DNA of 24,315 nt, from the NCBI GenBank assembly GCA_000466585.1, contig KE993480.1, positions 7,405-31,719 of the forward strand, written 5' to 3'. A program made the translations under genes and the position numbers. Source of the DNA: Clostridiales bacterium oral taxon 876 str. F0540 (GTDB lineage Bacteria; Bacillota; Clostridia; Clostridiales; Clostridiaceae). Shown here piece after piece: positions 1 through 6,597 of the stretch (the first letter of the stretch is position 1; each line of letters begins with the position of its first letter). The notes beneath the pieces are model-generated. The model was not told the DNA's origin, made no database searches, and saw only the letters and a list, made by a program, of their open reading frames with translations.

Positions 1-34
1 CAGGTTGTAGGTTCGATTCCTATTGCCAGCTCCA
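1..34 (+). tRNA. 3' end of a tRNA, probably tRNA-Thr (cut by window edge)
   Basis: The window opens inside a tRNA. A T-arm with the TTCGATT loop is followed by the 3' acceptor strand TGCCAGC, a discriminator T and an encoded CCA (32-34). The anticodon lies outside the window. The matching 5' acceptor strand would be GCTGGCA, which suits clostridial tRNA-Thr. That identity is an inference from the 3' half only. Confidence 0.75.
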
Positions 35-37
35 CAT

Positions 38-122
38 GGAGGAATTCCCGAGTGGCCAAAGGGGGCAGACTGTAAATCTGTTATCAGTGATTTCGATGGT
101 TCGAATCCATCTTCCTCCACCA
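38..122 (+). tRNA. tRNA-Tyr (anticodon GTA)
   Basis: Complete class II tRNA of 85 nt. The acceptor GGAGGAA (38-44) pairs with TTCCTCC (112-118), followed by discriminator A and an encoded CCA. The anticodon stem CAGA/TCTG frames the loop CTGTAAA with anticodon GTA at 72-74. A long variable arm and the TTCGAAT T-loop are present. It lies three bases after the preceding tRNA, so the two belong to one tRNA transcript. Confidence 0.97.
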
Positions 123-152
123 AAAAGACATACGAATGTATGTCTTTTTTAT
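123..152 (+). terminator. Intrinsic terminator of the tRNA transcript
   Basis: AAAAGACATAC (123-133) pairs with GTATGTCTTTT (138-148) around a GAAT loop. A T-run follows directly. It begins right after the tRNA-Tyr CCA. Confidence 0.9.
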
Positions 153-179
153 TTTATCATACATTATCTGCTTATACAA

Positions 180-213
180 AATAAAAGTTCAGAAGCATTG
201 CTGCTCTGAACTT
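180..213 (-). terminator. Terminator of the metal-type operon
   Basis: On the minus strand AAAGTTCAG (213-205) pairs with CTGAACTTT (192-184), with further internal pairing, and is followed by a T-rich tract. It overlaps the stop codon of the YcgQ-like gene. It closes the minus-strand operon that starts near 3.5 kb. Confidence 0.85.
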
Positions 214-935
214 TATTCATATATGTAAGGATTACTCGGCTTATTTACTTTAGTTATCTTCTGTACCAATATAATAGGCTGCTTTCCTTTGCTGCTTACT
301 ATCCCCTCGACATTTACCCATTCATCCTTATTTAAAGTTATAGCCTTATCATACTTAACTGTTACACCCATAACCTGTGAATCTGCTGCACAGCAGTTTA
401 TGAGCATTCTTGTCAAAATAAACTCATCCTTTTGAAGCTTATCATTCTTTAGCACAAAGCCCGTTATTTTTATTTTCTTACCCATATGCTTATCTAAGTT
501 GGCACTTAAATCTTCTAAATAGTGAATGTAATTCTTTTCTGTAAAGACTATGTCATTCCCTTCAATAACCTGCTCCTCGCTATGAGAATGCCTGCCTATA
601 TTTTCAACATCTTCTGAGCTTACCAGAATAACCCCCTTTTTATCTCCAATATCCGAGGTTAGTCCTCCCGGTGCAAAGAAAACCCCAAATATTAAAGCAA
701 GAAGAAATAGAGCATAGCCGTTTTTTCGAGTTATTCTTGTCTTAACAGTAAATATTTTAAATAGCTGCACTATCGTAAGCTCTCCAAGGACTATAAAAGA
801 AAATACAGAGTACTTAACAAGCTTGGGATGAATAAATAAGGTTATTTTCCCTGTATAGAGAAGAAAGTATATGTACAAGGTGAACATTAAAAGTATAAAA
901 AACCATATAAATTCACTTATATTAAATTTTTTCAT
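213..935 (-). CDS. YcgQ-like membrane protein (TIGR03943 / DUF1980 family)
   Basis: A 240-residue protein. Its N-terminal half has several hydrophobic segments (about residues 9-30, 41-60 and 75-92). The C-terminal half is soluble and includes the family-typical stretch INCCAADSQVMGV, with adjacent cysteines near residue 180. The family is the partner of DUF318 permeases, as in Bacillus subtilis ycgR-ycgQ, and its biochemical role is unknown. The gene starts 10 bases after the permease stop behind AGGAGAG, so it is the last cistron of the operon. The link to the two upstream COG0523 GTPases suggests metal (possibly zinc) homeostasis, which is inference from context only. Confidence 0.85.
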   Translation of the reverse strand: MKKFNISEFIWFFILLMFTLYIYFLLYTGKITLFIHPKLVKYSVFSFIVLGELTIVQLFKIFTVKTRITRKNGYALFLLALIFGVFFAPGGLTSDIGDKKGVILVSSEDVENIGRHSHSEEQVIEGNDIVFTEKNYIHYLEDLSANLDKHMGKKIKITGFVLKNDKLQKDEFILTRMLINCCAADSQVMGVTVKYDKAITLNKDEWVNVEGIVSSKGKQPIILVQKITKVNKPSNPYIYE

Positions 936-945
936 TGTTTCTCTC

Positions 946-1860
946 CTATATCTTAATTACTGCATTCACAATGAAGCCTGCTGCAAAACACATAATAAAA
1001 ATTAAAGCTATGAGCTTTATTATGAAGCCTTTTTTAAAGGAAGAACTGAGCATTAGTGTATTTTTTATATCAATCATAGGTCCTAAAAGCAGGAAAGCTA
1101 TTATAGCTCCAGGTGTAAATTGTCCCAAGAAGGTACTTGCAATAAAGGCATCTGCCTCAGAGCAAAGCGATATTAAATATGCAAAAATCATCATTGCTGC
1201 TATTGAATACACAGGATGCTGTCCCAGCTTAAGCACATAATCTCTTTCTATGATTGTCTGGAAGAAGGCAGATATAAAGGCTCCCAGTATAAGAAACTTG
1301 CCTATATCATAAAGCTCGGAATTTGTATGATGAATTACTTCCATAAATCTTGATTCTTTCTTTTTGTAGGTATGATCATAGCCGCAGGAGCACAAATTTT
1401 CACTGTCTATATAAGAAAGCTTTACAGCCTCTTTGCCATGCTGAAGTATATCTACCAGCATACCTATAGCTACTGCTATAAAAAGTCCCAAACCGCCTCT
1501 TAGAAGAACCATATAGGGTCTTCCATGAAAGGCATAGTATGTAGACAAAAGTACAATAGGGTTTACTATAGGAACGGAAAGCATGAAGGCAACCGCCATA
1601 TTTAAAGGAACTCCTTTTTTAATAAGCCTTCTGCCTATTGGTATTACTGCACATTCACATATGGGAAAGATAAGCCCTGAGAGAGCCGCTGCCAATACCC
1701 CCAGAAGCTTATTTTTAGGCAAAATCCTTGCTATAGTATTTTCAGATATAAAAACCTGAATAACCGCAGATATAATAGAACCTAGCAGTATAAATGGCAG
1801 AGCTTCAAGAACAATACTTATAAATATTACTGAAAAATTTTGAATAATACTATTACTCAC
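946..1860 (-). CDS. DUF318 / ArsP-type permease (YcgR-like)
   Basis: A 304-residue polytopic membrane protein with about eight hydrophobic segments in two halves, separated by a charged, cysteine-containing loop (residues about 145-165, CSCGYDH). The hallmark of the family is the intramembrane PICECAVIPIGRRL segment with C68-E-C70. A second conserved half-site, CSEADAF, lies near residue 235. Relatives include YcgR/YraQ proteins and the ArsP arsenical permeases. I would not assign arsenic export here because no arsenic genes are nearby. The start is GTG at 1860, overlapping the upstream GTPase stop (GTGAGTAA), with GGAGAAGG ahead of it, so the two are translationally coupled. The histidine- and cysteine-bearing loop could bind metal. 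Confidence 0.88.
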   Translation of the reverse strand: MSNSIIQNFSVIFISIVLEALPFILLGSIISAVIQVFISENTIARILPKNKLLGVLAAALSGLIFPICECAVIPIGRRLIKKGVPLNMAVAFMLSVPIVNPIVLLSTYYAFHGRPYMVLLRGGLGLFIAVAIGMLVDILQHGKEAVKLSYIDSENLCSCGYDHTYKKKESRFMEVIHHTNSELYDIGKFLILGAFISAFFQTIIERDYVLKLGQHPVYSIAAMMIFAYLISLCSEADAFIASTFLGQFTPGAIIAFLLLGPMIDIKNTLMLSSSFKKGFIIKLIALIFIMCFAAGFIVNAVIKI

Positions 1861-2524
1861 TTGTTAACCTTCTCCTATTCAATTTGTTAAATCTGATATT
1901 TTTAATAGCTAAACGTATATTTCTTATTAAACTGCTCTCAAGTACATCAGACCTTTTTAAAGCTTCCTCAAGTTCTCCAAAATCATTGAGAGCAAATATA
2001 AAACCATTTGTATTTAAAACTTTAAGCTTTTCTTTTAGAGCCTTAAGCTTTTCTTTCTCTAGCATGTTACAGTTACTTAATATCATTAGGTTGCTATAAA
2101 CTATAAGGGGCTCCACAAGCTCTTTCATATTATTGTAAAATATATCAAAGGTTAAGGCATCTGTTGTATGATAAATTACAGGATCACAACAAAGCTTTAA
2201 GAGCTCGTCTTCATTGAAAAGGCTTAAAACTTCACTTAAAAGCCTCATACCATTATGCTCAATAATAACTCTATGGGGATTATAAAACTCAATCATTTGT
2301 TTAAGGTAGGCAGTTGTTAATGCTTTTGACGGGTCGTATTCTTTAACTATTATTTTGCTTTTGACATTTAGATTTGTGTTTATCTTTTGTTGTCCTTCCT
2401 CACACTGAACTATGAGAACTGTTTCATTTGGTACTAAAGTATTTTTAAGAAAAGTATTTATAAAAAATGTTTTTCCTGAGCCAAGAAAGCCTGTTACAAT
2501 ATCTATTTCGCTTTTCATTTTCAT
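1853..2524 (-). CDS. COG0523/CobW-like GTPase, reduced paralogue without CxCC
   Basis: A 223-residue P-loop protein with Walker A GFLGSGKT at residues 12-19, related to the COG0523 (CobW/YeiR/ZagA) metallochaperone GTPases. Compared with its neighbour at 2537-3487 it lacks the CxCC metal-binding motif. The region aligned with it reads VKEYDPSKALT, and the usual E-x-S-G switch is IIEHNG. It also lacks most of the C-terminal CobW_C domain and has only a weak NKxD-like SNCNML. It may be a regulatory or partner subunit that binds nucleotide but not metal through CxCC. It sits 12 bases downstream of the full-length paralogue and overlaps the permease start. The family is clear; the function is unknown. 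Confidence 0.82.
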   Translation of the reverse strand: MKMKSEIDIVTGFLGSGKTFFINTFLKNTLVPNETVLIVQCEEGQQKINTNLNVKSKIIVKEYDPSKALTTAYLKQMIEFYNPHRVIIEHNGMRLLSEVLSLFNEDELLKLCCDPVIYHTTDALTFDIFYNNMKELVEPLIVYSNLMILSNCNMLEKEKLKALKEKLKVLNTNGFIFALNDFGELEEALKRSDVLESSLIRNIRLAIKNIRFNKLNRRRLTSE

Positions 2525-2536
2525 ACATCTTATCCT

Positions 2537-3487
2537 CTAAAGACTAAAAAGCCTTTTTATATTTTCTTTGTTTAGATCCACTCCTATAACACAAAGTCTT
2601 CCTGAATAATCCGGCATTGTTTTTCTCATTTCAAACTCTCCGGGTACATAATCAAACTGCATCCATTCTTCATTTTCTACTTGAACAATACCCTTTGCTC
2701 TAAGAATTGTTCCATAAGCCTTATTTTCATTTGCTTTATCCAAATAATTCTTTAACAGGTTACTATTAAAGGCTTTTGGAGTCTCAAAGCTTATTGTTTG
2801 AAACACTTCATCACTTCTAGCTCCGGCAGAAGCTCTTAGTCCTAGACTTGCGGAAGCTCGTTTTATTAAATTCACCTCATTTTGCACTGATTTTTTTTCA
2901 TTAAGCTCTGAAATTTTCTGTCCATTAAGCTTATCCCAAGGTGTTGTTACCACAAAAGCTCTGCTATTTAAGGAACCTATATTCTCTTTAATGCTTAAAA
3001 GCTTATCTGAGTTTACCTTTTGAGTTCTGCTTAATACTATTGTTTTAGCATTTATGATTTGGTTTTTATAAAATTCACCGAAATTTTTGATATACATGTC
3101 ATACTTTAAAACATCTATAACAGTTACAACCATATTAAGCTCTATAAGATTTTTAAGTTCTGGGCTGCTGCAAGCTGATATTATTTCCGAAAGCTTTGCA
3201 ACACCTGAAGGCTCAATAATAATTCTTTCAGGCTTATATTTTTCTATAACTTCCTTTACGGCCTTTTTAAAATCACCTGCTATACTGCAGCAGATGCAGC
3301 CTGCATTTATTTCTTTAACCTCTATGTTTGTAGCCTTAAGAATGCTTCCATCTATACCAATCTCACCAAATTCATTTTCTATAACAACAACCTTTTCCGT
3401 GTAAAAGCTTTCGTTAATAAGTTTTTTAATTAATGTTGTTTTTCCTGCACCTAAGAATCCTGAAAAAATATCTATTTTTACTTTCAT
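2537..3487 (-). CDS. COG0523-family GTPase with CxCC metal site (zinc-metallochaperone-like)
   Basis: A 316-residue protein with Walker A GFLGAGKTT (residues 10-18), the ENEFGEIGID switch I/Walker B region (about 37-46) and the family signature AGCICCSI with C64-x-C66-C67. A CobW_C domain follows from about residue 230. COG0523 members couple GTP hydrolysis to delivery of zinc, cobalt or iron, and several in Firmicutes belong to zinc-limitation responses. The G4 motif is unorthodox (LSRTQK rather than NKxD). A short linker near residues 212-226 repeats RASA-type units. Start chosen from GGAG six bases before ATG. It is the first gene of a four-gene minus-strand operon, preceded by an A+T-rich palindrome (3512-3528). 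Confidence 0.9.
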   Translation of the reverse strand: MKVKIDIFSGFLGAGKTTLIKKLINESFYTEKVVVIENEFGEIGIDGSILKATNIEVKEINAGCICCSIAGDFKKAVKEVIEKYKPERIIIEPSGVAKLSEIISACSSPELKNLIELNMVVTVIDVLKYDMYIKNFGEFYKNQIINAKTIVLSRTQKVNSDKLLSIKENIGSLNSRAFVVTTPWDKLNGQKISELNEKKSVQNEVNLIKRASASLGLRASAGARSDEVFQTISFETPKAFNSNLLKNYLDKANENKAYGTILRAKGIVQVENEEWMQFDYVPGEFEMRKTMPDYSGRLCVIGVDLNKENIKRLFSL

Positions 3488-3511
3488 ATAAACTCCTTTT
3501 TTACTAATATC

Positions 3512-3528
3512 ATTAAATAATATTTAAT
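3512..3528 (-). promoter_or_regulatory. A+T-rich palindrome upstream of the metal-type operon
   Basis: ATTAAAT-AAT-ATTTAAT is a perfect 17-base inverted repeat about 25 bases upstream of the first COG0523 start. The position suits an operator of a Fur-family (Zur/PerR) repressor, but the sequence does not match a textbook box and such palindromes arise easily in A+T-rich DNA. Confidence 0.3.
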
Positions 3529-3545
3529 ATTAATTAGATTTATAC

Positions 3546-3580
3546 TAAAAAATAAAAAAAGAGCTCAAATTAATGAGCTC
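3546..3580 (-). terminator. Intrinsic terminator after the orphan solute-binding protein gene
   Basis: On the minus strand GAGCTCA (3580-3574) pairs with TGAGCTC (3567-3561), followed by seven Ts and a further T-rich tract. It overlaps the stop codon of the solute-binding protein gene, ends the efflux/solute-binding protein transcript and separates it from the metal-type operon. Confidence 0.92.
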
Positions 3581-4790
3581 CATTATATAAGTTTACTGCA
3601 TAGTCTAATGCTTCCTTAGCATCTTTCATCTGCCCTGACTGAAGTTTTGTTCCTGCATCATTTAAAGCATTAAATAATTTTCCTAAATCATCACCATAAT
3701 TAAGAGGTTCTGAATTGTTAAGCATTGTAAGAAAGGCTTCCATTTGAGGATATTTTTTTGTATACTCCTGCTGCATGGATCTTCTTGATGGTATAGCTAT
3801 TCCACTTTCAGCTATGAGTCTTTGAACATTACCTTCAGAGAAAAACTTTGCTACTTCAACAGCTTCTTTTCTATTTTTAGTGCTATTACTTACAACAATT
3901 CCTGTGGATTGAAAAAAGCTTCCTGTTGTGTTCCCCTTTGGAAGGACCACAACTCCCCAGTTAAATCCCGGATTGCTGCTTATAACATAATTTGCATCTC
4001 CCGAAAACCCCAAAGCCATAGCTGCATCTTTCTTTATAAAGGCCTCTACAGAATATTGCCTGGATAAAGTCTTTCCATCTGCAGCTATCTTCTTAGCAAA
4101 TAAAGAGTTAAAGAAATTTAAGCCTTTTGCGCAAGCCTCGCTGTTAAAGGAAGGCTTATTACCTTCTGCTATCTTTCCTCCGCCCTGGAGCATAAAAGGT
4201 ATAAAGAATGCTGGACTATACTCTACCGATAATCCGGTTACATTACCCTTAGTAAGCTTTGTTGCAGCAGCTTCTAGCTCCTCCCAGGTTGTTGGTGGTT
4301 TAAGCCCTGCCTCATTAAACATATCCTTGTTATAAAATAGCCCTAAACTTTGTCCAGCTTCAGGAAGTCCATAAAGCTTTCCATTAATACGAAATTGATT
4401 TAAAAGGTTTACATTAAAATCCTCTAAATCTTTTTTATCAATAAGCTCATCAAAAGATAAGAGTTTTCCTTTAGCTGCAAGCTTTGAAGTGCTTACACTG
4501 TCCATCATAAATATATCAGGTGCCTGTCCAGATTGTATTTTGTTATTTATTTCATTTTCATATTTATTGCCGCCGTCTTCAATTTCAATTTTAATTGAAG
4601 TATGATTCTTTTCAAACTTATCCTTCAAATCTAAAAGCTCTGTCTGCTGAATTGTCGGAAGAGACTGCATAAAGCACTTAATTGTTACTGCCTCTGATTT
4701 TTTTGAAACAGCTGCTGAACTACAGCCGCTAAAAATTGAAGCAGTACACAAAGCAGCTGTAATAAAACTCAACATTTTCCTGCTAGTCAT
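3570..4790 (-). CDS. Orphan ABC sugar-type solute-binding lipoprotein (COG1653)
   Basis: A 406-residue protein with a lipoprotein signal peptide (basic start, hydrophobic core, lipobox FSGC followed by SS). It has the fold and motifs of extracellular carbohydrate-binding family 1 proteins, such as AGQSLGLFYNKDMFNEAGL and PPTTWEEL. It should be anchored outside the membrane and bind a sugar or similar solute. An ATG 15 bases upstream (4805) is in frame. I prefer 4790 because GGGGGAA sits at a good distance from it and overlaps the upstream ATG. No permease or ATPase gene accompanies it. Instead it follows the cation efflux gene by 33 bases with no terminator between, so the two are probably co-transcribed under leader copy B. 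Confidence 0.88.
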   Translation of the reverse strand: MTSRKMLSFITAALCTASIFSGCSSAAVSKKSEAVTIKCFMQSLPTIQQTELLDLKDKFEKNHTSIKIEIEDGGNKYENEINNKIQSGQAPDIFMMDSVSTSKLAAKGKLLSFDELIDKKDLEDFNVNLLNQFRINGKLYGLPEAGQSLGLFYNKDMFNEAGLKPPTTWEELEAAATKLTKGNVTGLSVEYSPAFFIPFMLQGGGKIAEGNKPSFNSEACAKGLNFFNSLFAKKIAADGKTLSRQYSVEAFIKKDAAMALGFSGDANYVISSNPGFNWGVVVLPKGNTTGSFFQSTGIVVSNSTKNRKEAVEVAKFFSEGNVQRLIAESGIAIPSRRSMQQEYTKKYPQMEAFLTMLNNSEPLNYGDDLGKLFNALNDAGTKLQSGQMKDAKEALDYAVNLYNGAH

Positions 4791-4823
4791 GATAATTTCC
4801 CCCATTAATTTATGTAATTAATT

Positions 4824-6005
4824 TTAAAAAAACTCTCTATCAAAAGTAATGATGCTCCTATAACTTGGACATAGTTTTGAAATAGCAGCTTTAATCTGCT
4901 CGTTAATATGCTCTTTCTTTTCATCATTAAAATAGGTCTTTTCTAATACAACATCAAAAATAAGTGTTTTATTCTCATCATTGCCCACTACTCTAAAATC
5001 GTGCATGGAAAGCACACCTGTTATTTGATTTACTTTTTCTGATACTTTTTCCTTTAGCTCCTGTACATCAGGACTATCAGTTTTTATAGGATCCATATGA
5101 ATGGAAAGGTACATATTCATTTTAGTCCCTATCTCTTTTTCAGCCTTATCAATAACATCGTGTATTTCCATAACAGATATATCACAAGGAACCTCTGCAT
5201 GAAGAGAGGTAATATATCTACCCGGACCGTAATTATGGATTACGAGGTCATGAACACCTGTTATATAAGGATAAGACAATATACTATTTTTAAGCTCTTC
5301 AATAAATTCTTCACTGGGAGCTTTACCGAGCAAGGTATCTACCATTTCCTTTCCAAGTTCAAGCCCAGAATGAAGAATAAATAACGATACAATAAACGCT
5401 ACATACCCATCTATAGGAAAGGTAGTAAATCTTGTTACTAAAAGCGAAAAAATAACCATAGCCAGTACTAAAATATCTGTAAAGGACTCTAAGGCTGATG
5501 CTTTAAGCGCAGAAGAATCTATAGTATTTCCTAGGTAATTTGTAAACCTATTAAGAGTAATCTGCAGCGGCAGTGCAAACAGCATACAGATAAAGCTTAA
5601 CTTATTAAAAGGAACAGTTACAGGGTGCATTATACGAAGCACTGAATTTCTTAAAAATTCATAACCTACAACTAAAATAGCTCCTGCAAAAAGCAGTGCT
5701 GTAAGATATTCAACTCTTCCATAGCCAAATGGATGCTTGTCATCTGCAGGCCTATTTACTATTTTAAAACTAATGATAGTAACTAAAGACGATATGGCAT
5801 CAGTTAAATTATGAAAAGCATCTGCAGTAACGGCAATACTATTTAAAAATAGACCAACAATAAGCTCCAATATAAGTATTGTTGAATTTATAATAATACC
5901 TACAGTTCCCCCAAGCTTTCCATAAGCTTGTCTAACATCTTGAGAATTAACATTCTTATAATCCTTAACAAATTTTCTTATCAAGAAATCAAAAATAGAT
6001 TTCAT
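4824..6005 (-). CDS. Cation diffusion facilitator (CDF) family transporter
   Basis: A 393-residue inner-membrane metal/proton antiporter with six transmembrane segments in the first 220 residues, then a C-terminal cytoplasmic domain extended to about 170 residues. The TM2 metal motif is H65-N-L-T-D69. The TM5 motif is E173-S-F-T-D177, where zinc CDFs normally have HxxxD and manganese ones DxxxD. Conserved DDKHPFGYGRVEYL (residues 88-101) follows TM2. The exported ion is likely a divalent metal such as zinc, manganese, cobalt or iron, and cannot be fixed from the sequence. The start is ATG at 6005 with GGGAGG ten bases upstream. That ribosome binding site is the 3' end of the structured leader (copy B), which suggests translational control. 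Confidence 0.93.
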   Translation of the reverse strand: MKSIFDFLIRKFVKDYKNVNSQDVRQAYGKLGGTVGIIINSTILILELIVGLFLNSIAVTADAFHNLTDAISSLVTIISFKIVNRPADDKHPFGYGRVEYLTALLFAGAILVVGYEFLRNSVLRIMHPVTVPFNKLSFICMLFALPLQITLNRFTNYLGNTIDSSALKASALESFTDILVLAMVIFSLLVTRFTTFPIDGYVAFIVSLFILHSGLELGKEMVDTLLGKAPSEEFIEELKNSILSYPYITGVHDLVIHNYGPGRYITSLHAEVPCDISVMEIHDVIDKAEKEIGTKMNMYLSIHMDPIKTDSPDVQELKEKVSEKVNQITGVLSMHDFRVVGNDENKTLIFDVVLEKTYFNDEKKEHINEQIKAAISKLCPSYRSIITFDREFF

Positions 6006-6013
6006 ACTTTATT

Positions 6014-6123
6014 TTCCTCCCTTTAGTCGGAAGCACTGGGTAATTAATCACTGGGCCGTCTGTTCTCGCCGGCTTCCACCGGCTAGTCAGCCCGTTAATG
6101 TCCATTTAGGACATTAACCTCGC
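6014..6123 (-). repeat. Structured leader element, copy B (upstream of the CDF gene)
   Basis: This 110-nt segment of the CDF leader is the reverse-orientation twin of 20489-20597, differing by nine transitions and one indel. Read on the minus strand it contains a 10-bp hairpin (GTTAATGTCC, TAAAT loop, complement). Then comes a stem GGGCTG/CGGCCC enclosing the hairpin GCCGGT-GGAA-GCCGGC with a GNRA loop. Next is a CCCAGTG direct repeat around ATTAATTA. It ends in CTTCC-GACTAAAG-GGAGG, in which CTTCC can pair with the ribosome binding site. It resembles a cis-acting regulatory RNA, and I cannot match it to a named riboswitch class. The alternative is a mobile structured repeat. Confidence 0.7.
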
Positions 6124-6141
6124 TCCGCTCCCTAATTGCTC

Positions 6142-6166
6142 GTAAAACCCCATTTAGGATTTTTAC
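6142..6166 (-). repeat. Extra hairpin in leader B, paralogous to its main hairpin
   Basis: On the minus strand GTAAAAATCC-TAAAT-GGGGTTTTAC forms a hairpin with one mismatch and one G-T pair. Its flanks and centre (GAGGT, CCTAAATGG, ACG, GC) match the hairpin at 6094-6118 while the stems differ. This looks like duplication of one module, present in copy B but not in copy A. Confidence 0.6.
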
Positions 6167-6190
6167 CTCATCATTATCTACATTCTATAA

Positions 6191-6199
6191 ATTATACCA
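6191..6199 (-). promoter_or_regulatory. Extended -10 promoter for the CDF transcript
   Basis: The minus strand reads TGGTATAAT, a perfect -10 with the extended TGn motif. No good -35 is seen. Transcription would start near 6184, giving a leader of about 180 nt that holds the extra hairpin and the whole of copy B. Confidence 0.6.
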
Positions 6200-6253
6200 T
6201 AAAAATCCATACTAGTAATCTATTAAAATTCATGATTTATTATTACATATAAA

Positions 6254-6280
6254 TAAAAAACCCGGCTTATGAAGCCAGGG
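6254..6280 (-). terminator. Terminator downstream of the chemotaxis-receptor remnant
   Basis: The minus strand gives CCTGGCTT-CAT-AAGCCGGG, an 8-bp stem including one T-G pair, then TTTTTT. The pairing is better on this strand than on the plus strand. It lies just after the stop at 6288. Confidence 0.8.
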
Positions 6281-6287
6281 CTTTAAA

Positions 6288-6497
6288 TTAATCAATCTTA
6301 AACATTCTTACACTATCATTAACCTTATTAGTCATTTCATCAATCTTAGCAGCTAAATCAGCCATTTGCTCCATAGTTATGGTATGCTCCTGAATAGACG
6401 CTGAGGTCATTCGACATATATTTAATTTTTCCTTTATACTTTTTATGTAAGTATTGGAATTATAGAAGCGACCAAGAAAACCTGTATATTTAAACAA
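6288..6497 (-). pseudogene. C-terminal remnant of a methyl-accepting chemotaxis protein
   Basis: An open frame of 69 codons. Its last 40 residues (TSASIQEHTITMEQMADLA through VRMFKID) match the extreme C-terminus of methyl-accepting chemotaxis receptors. That includes the Q-E-methylation-type heptads and the terminal F-K-I. HAMP, sensor and signalling-tip regions are missing, and the preceding residues (about 1-28) do not look like receptor sequence. The old terminator is retained. The upstream 100 bases serve the divergent GGDEF gene. I read it as a truncated relic, not a functional small protein. Confidence 0.75.
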
Positions 6498-6597
6498 TTG
6501 TTCTTGTAGAAAAAAGGTAAATTTGATAATATTATATACACAAAGATCTTAAGAAATAGCCTAGTTAATAGTATATTAGCTTGATTGGAGTTACCTT

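Noticed and set aside
1..122. tRNA cluster as an integration (att) site of a mobile island
   Set aside because: No integrase gene or repeated tRNA end was seen in the window.
935..1240. Plus-strand frame of 101 codons opposite the permease
   Set aside because: Antisense shadow of a conserved membrane-protein gene, with no supporting family.
6014..6123. NiCo (czcD), manganese (yybP-ykoY) or M-box riboswitch ahead of the CDF gene
   Set aside because: The location is suggestive, but the conserved sequences I know for these classes (for example the 3' GGGACAG of NiCo) are not seen, and the same element precedes a hydrolase gene.
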